From: Medicago truncatula
Taxonomy: Eukaryota; Streptophyta; Magnoliopsida; Fabales; Fabaceae
Direction of reading: 5' to 3'
NCBI RefSeq assembly: GCF_003473485.1
Contig: NC_053046.1
Coordinates: forward strand, 9,620,001-9,684,000
DNA: 64,000 bases
The translations under genes and the position numbers were made by a program. The notes beneath the pieces are model-generated. The model saw only the letters and a program-made list of their open reading frames with translations, did no database searches and was not told the origin of the DNA. Below, one piece after another: positions 57,580-64,000 of the stretch. How positions within the stretch are numbered: the first letter of the stretch is position 1; the number at the start of each line of letters is the position of its first letter.

Positions 57580-59255
57580 AAATCCTGTTGTATGCGGCAA
57601 GACAAACATGAGATCCTTAAAACTGTAATTTAAAATTTGAAAAATGACTAAATTGAATACCAGTCATTAATTTAATGAAATAAATTGTCAATTTATAAAT
57701 GTGATAAACTTAATTCTCAAAACCTCACCTCAAAAAAATAATGCCAAACCCTCATAATTTTGATTCAATTTGTTAAATCTGGTATGGCCTTGCACCCAAC
57801 TTTTGTTCCAACAAAAGAAAATGGACACATGTGATTTGTAAGTGTTGAGAAACGGTTCACTGTCCAAAATGCAGTTACTGTTAATAAAACATACAAAAGA
57901 TAGAGTTAGTTTAATTCATATATTGATTCATATTGCAGTTGAATTCAACTGCAGGGCAATCTCAATCCATGTTTTTAGTCTGACATAATACATGAAGAAT
58001 GTATGATCCCCAACATTTCTCTACTATACAGTACAAAGTAGATGATACAAAAGTAAATTATAAAATATTATTCACAGTACTTCATGTTACTGCTGAGTAA
58101 AAGTCTAAATTTAAAAAATGCATTTGATTCTGATAATTACAAGATTCACACGAAAAACTTCAATCTAGTTTGAGTGGAATGTGTCAACTCCGTGTGCTAT
58201 ATATAGCTCGATAGCATGGATTGTGACACGTTTTGGGGCCATTATTCTATTTAGAATTTAGACAATAAAGGAGTCTAGTGTAGTGAGTTGCACTCCTTGA
58301 TGATGGAGAATGGATTTTTTTCAAGTGATATTCAATCAATTTTGTTTTAAAATGTTACATCTAAACCACATTTAATATCCTCACTTGGGAGTATTCATTC
58401 CCTACAAGATGGGCACACACTTTTTTTGTTTTGTTTTTTTTTTTATGATTTTGGGTTGAGTTAAGAAGACGTTGAAGTTTATTCCAAAAATAAAAAAAAA
58501 AACATTGAAGTTCATATTTCATTTGAATAATTTTAACACATTTTTGACATACATTGTCTAACGTATTTTTCTTATTGATTAAAATTCATATGAATTTCAC
58601 CAAATTTATATATACGGGAATCGAATGAATTAATAGAATTCATGTGAATTTTAAAATAATGAAAGATATTGTGCTGAAAAGCGTGTTTGAGAGCGTGTGA
58701 TGTTAACCATCTCGTTTTCTTTTGTGTATGAGGTATATTTTTTTAGGCCTAGGTTGTATTTAAAAAATTGTATGTAATTTACCCAACCATAAATGAAAAT
58801 TAGCTTTGAGAATAAATTTTAAAGTGGTATTCACAAACTAATTTTATTTCACGAACAAATTAACTCATATGATTAAATTTTCATTGGTTGTTCAGTTAAT
58901 TATCAACAATACGTCAGGGGTAATATCGAAAAAAAAGCCTATATGGCAACTAGAAACTTACAAAGTGGGTATAGAATATTTCATGATATTCTTAAGGACC
59001 TATATGGCTAATATGAGGTGTATCATTTCAAATATTTTCTTTTCAAGAATAAGCACACATAAACTATATGCATGGCAATGCTGCTTTGAAATGACTCATG
59101 AATACAGATTTGTATTTTTGTTGCTAAATCCTTACACTTAATCTTTGTTCCAAATTGTTAATCATATGACTTAAGGTTGTTATCGAGTAAAAGTAAGTTG
59201 GGGGATGTGCTACGACCACACTAGTGCAAGGAATGGGCGACACAGGAGTTTCAGC
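57576..59255. other. Intergenic spacer without supported genes
   Basis: AT-rich on both strands. The longest open frames are short and show no family resemblance or coding bias that I can defend. Confidence 0.5.
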
Positions 59256-59269
59256 AGCAAGCAAATAAT

Positions 59270-59402
59270 TTTATTTTTTTTTTAAAACTCGGTATCCCAT
59301 CCAAGAATCAACTAATCCGAAGGGACCAATCCCACCGTCCACTTGCGGGGGGCCCATTTAAAGCCAGAGCAAGCTGTGTATGGACTTAGCCCACCGAAAT
59401 TG
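59270..59402 (-). mobile_element. SINE-like retroposon with 14-bp target duplication
   Basis: 133 bp flanked by AGCAAGCAAATAAT (59256-59269 and 59403-59416). The T tract at its left edge is an A tail on the minus strand, so the element reads right to left and starts near CAATTTCGGTGGGCTAAG. I see no strong box A, and only a weak box B-like GGATTGGTCCC. Related copies lie at 47430 and 41285. Confidence 0.8.
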
Positions 59403-59416
59403 AGCAAGCAAATAAT

Positions 59417-60177
59417 ATTATGTTGCAAAGATACAAAAGGACCATCAAGGAAATGTTCTGCATTAAAAAAAGAACAAAGCCAATCAAATGAAATATTATT
59501 GAAGACCATTCAGAATATGTATGCTTGTTTGGAATCATGGTGACACCATGATAAATTCACCGCGAATTCAAACATTTCCTTTAAAACATACACTAAAATA
59601 AAGTTTCATGGGGACAGTAGTTGACAACTAGCTCACTCATAGCTCAATTGAATGTGCATATATCAGTGTATCACACAATACATATACGCACTCAAACCAT
59701 CATTATTTAGATATCCATCACCATTGGAACTAAAATCTAACACATATTATCTGTTAATTTAAATTGACATAAACAGTACACTTCCAAAGCAGAATTCTTC
59801 TGAGGTGAAAAGTGTTCTTTAAAAAGCATGCAACTTTTAATGAAAATCTTCATACGATAACTTGAAAATGTTTACAGGATAAACTTGCTACTGTTAAAGA
59901 AATCAACTTGCAAAACTATTTACAACTTATTACAATGTCAGCTGTTAAATCTAACCTATCATGAAAAGAACAAAGTGGCTCCTAACTCATTGAAATGGTT
60001 ACAAAATCTGGAAACAATACCAAATATAAAAGCATTTTTTATATGAAAATTCCAAAGTGAGTGTTAAAAACAAAAACCCATTATATTAGTCCACACCACT
60101 TAATAACAGTAAAATTTACTACACTCGGCCATCGAAATGGCACTTAGAATTAGAATACCAATAGCAACCAAAAAATA
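59417..60177. other. Spacer between the retroposon and the U5 gene
   Basis: Contains a short segment (about 59810-59870, with AAAAAGCATGCAACTTTTAA) that recurs at about 61622-61685. No supported gene. Confidence 0.5.
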
Positions 60178-60191
60178 TTGAACTAAAATTG
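60178..60191 (-). terminator. snRNA 3' box of the U5 gene
   Basis: CAATTTTAGTTCAA fits the plant snRNA 3'-end-formation signal CA(N)3-10AGTNNAA exactly, with five bases between the two parts. It lies a few bases after the predicted RNA end. Confidence 0.8.
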
Positions 60192-60194
60192 CAG

Positions 60195-60312
60195 AGCACT
60201 CCATGAATAGGACTCTTCCAAAAACTGGCATATGCTGCTAATTGTGACGTTCACACAGTATTCTTTAGTAAAAGGCAAAATAATAGTTCGCTATGTGATC
60301 ATCACAAGGCTC
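60195..60312 (-). ncRNA. U5: U5 spliceosomal snRNA
   Basis: Core RNA of the U4/U6.U5 tri-snRNP; loop 1 aligns exon ends during both steps of splicing. The minus strand contains the invariant loop-1 sequence GCCTTTTACTAAAGA (60262-60276) inside a plausible stem, preceded by the plant-like start GAGCCTTGTGATGATCACAT and followed by GCAGCATATGCC. The Sm-binding site is AGTTTTTGG (60218-60226), one base off the usual AATTTTTGG, followed by a short 3' stem-loop (AGAG...CTCT). Ends are approximate (118 nt assumed; plant U5 is about this size). An upstream element, TATA box and 3' box are all present at the expected distances, which favours a working gene; the Sm change and a C-to-T just before loop 1 leave room for a variant or recent pseudogene. 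Confidence 0.87.
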
Positions 60313-60339
60313 CATCTCTAAAAGAGGTAGAGGCCAATT

Positions 60340-60348
60340 CTTTTTATA
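60340..60348 (-). promoter_or_regulatory. TATA box of the U5 gene
   Basis: TATAAAAAG on the minus strand, about 30-36 bases before the RNA start and 33 bases after the upstream element, the Pol II-type spacing for plant snRNA genes. Confidence 0.82.
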
Positions 60349-60381
60349 TGTGAGAAGTTTAGTTTCAGTTTATGCATGGGT

Positions 60382-60392
60382 CGATGTGGGAC
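60382..60392 (-). promoter_or_regulatory. Upstream sequence element of the U5 gene
   Basis: GTCCCACATCG on the minus strand, a perfect match to the plant snRNA element RTCCCACATCG, about 70 bases before the RNA start. Confidence 0.87.
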
Positions 60393-60825
60393 TTTTCTGA
60401 CACACCTACTCACTTTGACTCCTTCCCTTTCTTTATCCCCTTGAGAATAAAGAACCTGTTGTCACATCTTTCCCCCATTCACTCATCCACACATTTATTT
60501 GAAAGGTTTAATCTTTTCTCTTCGATTTCATATGTTTAAAATCATTTAGTTTTCTTCAATATCTCTAAGCTAGAACATTAAACATTCATTGAAGCATTCC
60601 TTCCGAAGAGGATAAGATACAGAGGCATTAGACCCATCCTTTGTTTTATTTAAGAAAAGAGAACGGACACATGGTGTGAAGTTCTAAAAGTCAGCTCCAA
60701 ACCTTGCTTGCAAGAGCAGAATTCTGTTTAACAATGTTATCGAAGTCATTGTAGAAACTCTGAATGCTTTTTACTATTTGTGTTGCACCTCAGAATGTTA
60801 TCAAAGTCATGTATTTTGTTGATAG

Positions 60826-61151
60826 ATATCGAATGACTCACATCATGATTTTGACAAGTCAGAAACTCGAAACCTCAATCATTCGATCTTTATAAACAAC
60901 TGAGATCACTAATTGCAGGGAACTTGTTTTCCACAACTTTCAATTCGGATTCTCAGCAGTCAAAAATCCTTATTGTCGTCGCGGATTCTCAGCAGTCAAA
61001 ATTCCTTATTGTCGTCGCAGTCAGTCTATCTAAGCCATTGCTACATTGATGAAGATCAAATGGCTTACATCATGACTTTGACCAGTCAGAAACTCGAAAT
61101 TTTAACTATTCAACCTTTATCAACAACTGTGATAAGACAACTAATTGCAGG
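60826..61151 (+). repeat. Direct repeats with a doubled 36-bp unit between them
   Basis: A roughly 95-bp segment with AAGTCAGAAACTCGAAA at about 60826-60921 recurs in diverged form at about 61049-61151 (CCAGTCAGAAACTCGAAAT). Between them a unit starting GGATTCTCAGCAGTCAAAA occurs twice in a row (about 60946-61017). The second copy keeps an open frame for about 87 codons with no recognised domain. Confidence 0.75.
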
Positions 61152-62990
61152 AAATTGGTTAAGCATAAATTTTTAGTATATGTTTAACTCTTTGACTTAA
61201 AAATATCTTATATTATATGTACCTGTTAAATGAGAAACAATCTTTTGGACAGTAGCATGGATTAAGTACCTGCTGTATCAAAAAGAATATTTTGGACAGT
61301 AACATGGCTAAAACAGTATGTTTGTCGGGGTTTCAGAAGCAAGAAGTTCGGCAGCTGTGTGTCGGTGACTAAATCTGTCGAAAATGGTTCCATCAACATT
61401 TGTTCCAAAGATATGATCATAGGTGAAGCCATTAAAAGGAGAAACTCCATGTGTCTGTAAGACTGTCACCTTAATTGATGGATGGTGAGTATCTATTGTA
61501 ACAAATTTTCATGGAGACTGTTATTGTTGTATTTGTTTAGTTAGAGTTATGTTATTCTCTATTGTCACTATAATTGATGGATAGTGAAAGTGTAACTCGT
61601 ATTCTAAGCATAACTCTCCTAAGGTGAAAAGTAATATTTTAAAAAGCATGCAACTTTTATTGAAAACCTTCATACGATAACTTGAATCACGGTGAATTTG
61701 ACGAAACAAAGGTGGCACCGTGATGTTGTTGATTCTATAAAGTGTGGTTTTTGCCAAAATCACCTTGGTTCCCTCGATTTCGCCTAGCTCGTTGTCAATT
61801 CAAACATGCACTAAAGTATTAAACACTACTTTTAATTTCATGGATCAATGAAATGCAATTTTTTTTGAAGTAAAGTTAAAAATCAAAATTTTATAGCTAC
61901 ATTCTCAATGAACCCACGTTCACCCATTCTTGACTCAAGTAAATGACAGTTAATAACCATGAAGCAAAATTTGAATATGTAATAAATATTATACTCTAAA
62001 TATTTTTGTTATTAACTTTTTTTTTTTTACATCGTTTTTATTTAAAGAATTTGTTTTCATATTACCTTATATGAATGCAAACAATGCATGGAAATTAACA
62101 CTCCCCTTATATTTCTTCTATTTTCAATGATGATTCCATGATTCTAGATGTGAATTTCATGTAACAAATAATCGGGTTAAAGTTAAATATATTTTTTTTG
62201 GGCAAAAATTTTATGTTATATATGACTTTCGTTATCTCGTTGTTGGCTTTGTGTAATTCCCTAATTAGTTATAATTAAATTGAATTATGATTCATTCATG
62301 TCTTGAAAATTAGTAATAGAGAATTCACAGAAAATGCAATTTGAAGTTAAAAACCATTGCTCGTTGTGAGTGGCTGTAATTTTGGTTCAAACGGGAACAA
62401 AATTAGAACTTCTGACTTGCGAGAGAGCAATATCAGGAAGAGAACACACATGATTGATAATAAGTTAATGAGAAAAAAATTGGAATAAAGGAAGGATAAA
62501 CTCTAACATCTATAGTAATATTCATTAAGTCGACATATCAATTGGAATAAATTGGAAGAAATGAGAACATTTATAGATAAAAGTTAAACAAATTTATTGA
62601 TATTAGTTTTTCGACATATCAATTCATTAAATAATATTCAATCAACATAAGGTATATAAACTCTAACATCTTGATTCTATATCAAATACAAAACATTGCC
62701 TCGACTAAAAATTGTATTGCTGATTTTGAGCATCTTGAAGTCGAATAATATAGACACCTGCTCTTCAATGGGATCCTGAGAAAGTAGAATTAACGATTAA
62801 CAATAAGATACATAAAAAATAAAATCAACCACATAATCTACAACCAAGTGATTTAACTTCTATGTTTTTTTGTTTACAAAAAACATCCATGCTTTTAAAA
62901 CATAGAAAATACTTTCTTTTTTTATGAATAGAGACATATGAAAACAATGAAAAACAAATTGTCAATATATAGGGGAAAAAATCATGACAT
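61152..62990. other. Spacer before the second F-box gene
   Basis: Contains one coding-like minus-strand stretch (61305-61452, see findings) and a short repeat shared with 59810-59870. Otherwise AT-rich sequence with nothing recognised. Confidence 0.5.
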
Positions 62991-62991
62991 G

Positions 62992-63092
62992 AACAATTTT
63001 GATTGGCTGATGAAAACTAGAAATGTGTTATGAATCATTTTGATTGGCTAATAAAAAATAAATGAGTCATAATTCAATTTGATTGGATGATA
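62992..63092. promoter_or_regulatory. Three evenly spaced ATTGG (CCAAT-type) repeats
   Basis: TTTTGATTGGCTGATGAAAA, TTTTGATTGGCTAATAAAAA and ATTTGATTGGATGATAAGAA recur at roughly 40-base intervals about 200-290 bases before the F-box start codon. ATTGG is the reverse of the NF-Y CCAAT box; use as a promoter element is inferred. Confidence 0.5.
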
Positions 63093-63287
63093 AGAAAACA
63101 TTAAATGCACCTTTTAATATAAGGTTGTCACGTGTACTATCAAAATAAAATAGGGAAAATGTTTATAATAAAGATAAAGATAAAGATAGAGAGATTGGAA
63201 TAGTTTATGTTGAATAATTATTGTTTAGTCAGTCGTAGATAGATGAGTATATTTTAACAACTGTGTTTGTTATTGCTTGCGGTGGCA

Positions 63288-64000
63288 ATGAAGAGGTGTA
63301 AAAAGCTTAAGAGTGAGTTGCCTGATAGTATTATATCTTATATCTTTTTCAAGTTAGCTTTGAAGGATTTGGTGAAAACTAGTGCATTGTCCAAACGATG
63401 GGTTCACGAATGGGGATTAAGGACGGACCTCAACTTTGATCTTCATACCATGTTTGACTATAACACTATCCAAGTACCAAACACATTTCCACTCTTTCAA
63501 AGATTACACTTTCAATCTGAATTTGTCACAAGATTGGATCAATTTATGCTCCATTATAAAGGTGCCATCATCCATTCAATCCGAGTAAAATTTCCATTAG
63601 TAAATCCTCAACACGGAGATGCCATTAGTAATGTCATTAATAGATTGAACTTCTCTTGTCATCTGATTCTGCTACGTCATACATATTACCCCCTACTCTC
63701 TTATCTGCCAATCATTCTCTCACGTATCTGCACCTACAAAGCTGCCTCATTGGAGAACCTCTTGACTACTACTCTGGATTCAATAATTTAACAACTCTTG
63801 TGTTGCATCTAATTTTTGTCACGCCGAAACTGGTTCAGAGTCTGTGCTCCATTTGCACCCATCTTGTAGACTTGGCCCTTGATGATTGTCGATTCCCTTC
63901 TGACCTGATAATAAACTGTTCAACATTGCTTCGTTTGAACATTGTTAACTGTATGGTTTACCTTTGAAGTTGTCTAACTATCATTGCATCAAATCTCTCA
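63288..64000 (+). pseudogene. F-box/LRR gene, frameshifted, running off the window
   Basis: Starts at ATG 63288 (MKRCKKLKS) with an F-box, ELPDSIISYIFFKLALKDLV then TSALSKRWVHEW, followed by the usual linker (HSIRVKFPLVNP). Near 63655 the frame shifts: the first frame continues with unlike sequence, while the next frame carries the expected LRR text (LPPTLLSANHSLTYLHLQSC, then FNNLTTLVLHL and HLVDLALDDC). A stop then interrupts at 63965-63967, and an LRR-like stretch (KLSNYHCIKSL) resumes in another frame. Two lesions suggest a pseudogene, though a sequencing error at the first or an unrecognised intron is possible. The start at 63267 adds only LLLAVA and lacks family support. Confidence 0.75.

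Overview
The window is nuclear DNA of a flowering plant: AT-rich spacers, genes split by GT-AG introns, abundant MITEs, SINEs and a LINE, and plant-only families (PLAT-lipoxygenase, PPR, RWP-RK, F-box/FBD, SUEL-tailed beta-galactosidase). The lipoxygenase resembles soybean seed-type enzymes most closely and several repeats look like legume families. I infer a papilionoid legume, probably near Medicago or Trifolium; this comes from recall, not from a search.

Layout. (1) 665-6727 +: a nine-exon lipoxygenase of 867 aa, intact, with MITEs in introns 1, 4 and 5. (2) 8490-16118: a LINE relic, a diverged tandem repeat, then a nearly complete 6.6-kb L1-type LINE (minus strand) with a 19-bp target duplication and one nonsense codon in ORF2. 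(3) 17251-19400 +: a broken F-box/FBD gene with a Mutator-type element in its intron. (4) 19.4-31.8 kb: a gene-poor block of local segmental duplications (about 3 kb in tandem plus partial copies) with different MITEs or SINEs inserted in each copy. It includes three copies of a block shaped like a plant snRNA promoter with no recognisable snRNA behind it. (5) 32361-35603 -: a five-exon RWP-RK (RKD-type) transcription factor of 330 aa. (6) 36.0-41.4 kb: MITEs, a SINE and a decayed gag fragment. (7) 42296-44770 +: an intronless GH35 beta-galactosidase of 824 aa. (8) 47933-52593 +: a twelve-exon GRWD1-like WD40 protein of 455 aa with one GC-AG intron. (9) 54485-56749 +: a single-exon PPR protein of 754 aa. 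(10) about 60195-60392 -: a U5 snRNA gene with upstream element, TATA box, loop 1, Sm-like site and 3' box. (11) 63288 to window end +: a frameshifted F-box/LRR gene.

The genes do not form a pathway; this is an ordinary mosaic of unrelated single genes separated by transposon-rich spacer. The most unusual material is the U5 gene together with the orphan snRNA-type promoter blocks, the tandem duplication that records successive MITE insertions (including one nested insertion with a paralogous empty site), and the LINE with an ATGA overlap between its ORFs. Exon boundaries were set by hand from splice dinucleotides, reading frame and family similarity; all exon joins listed keep frame.
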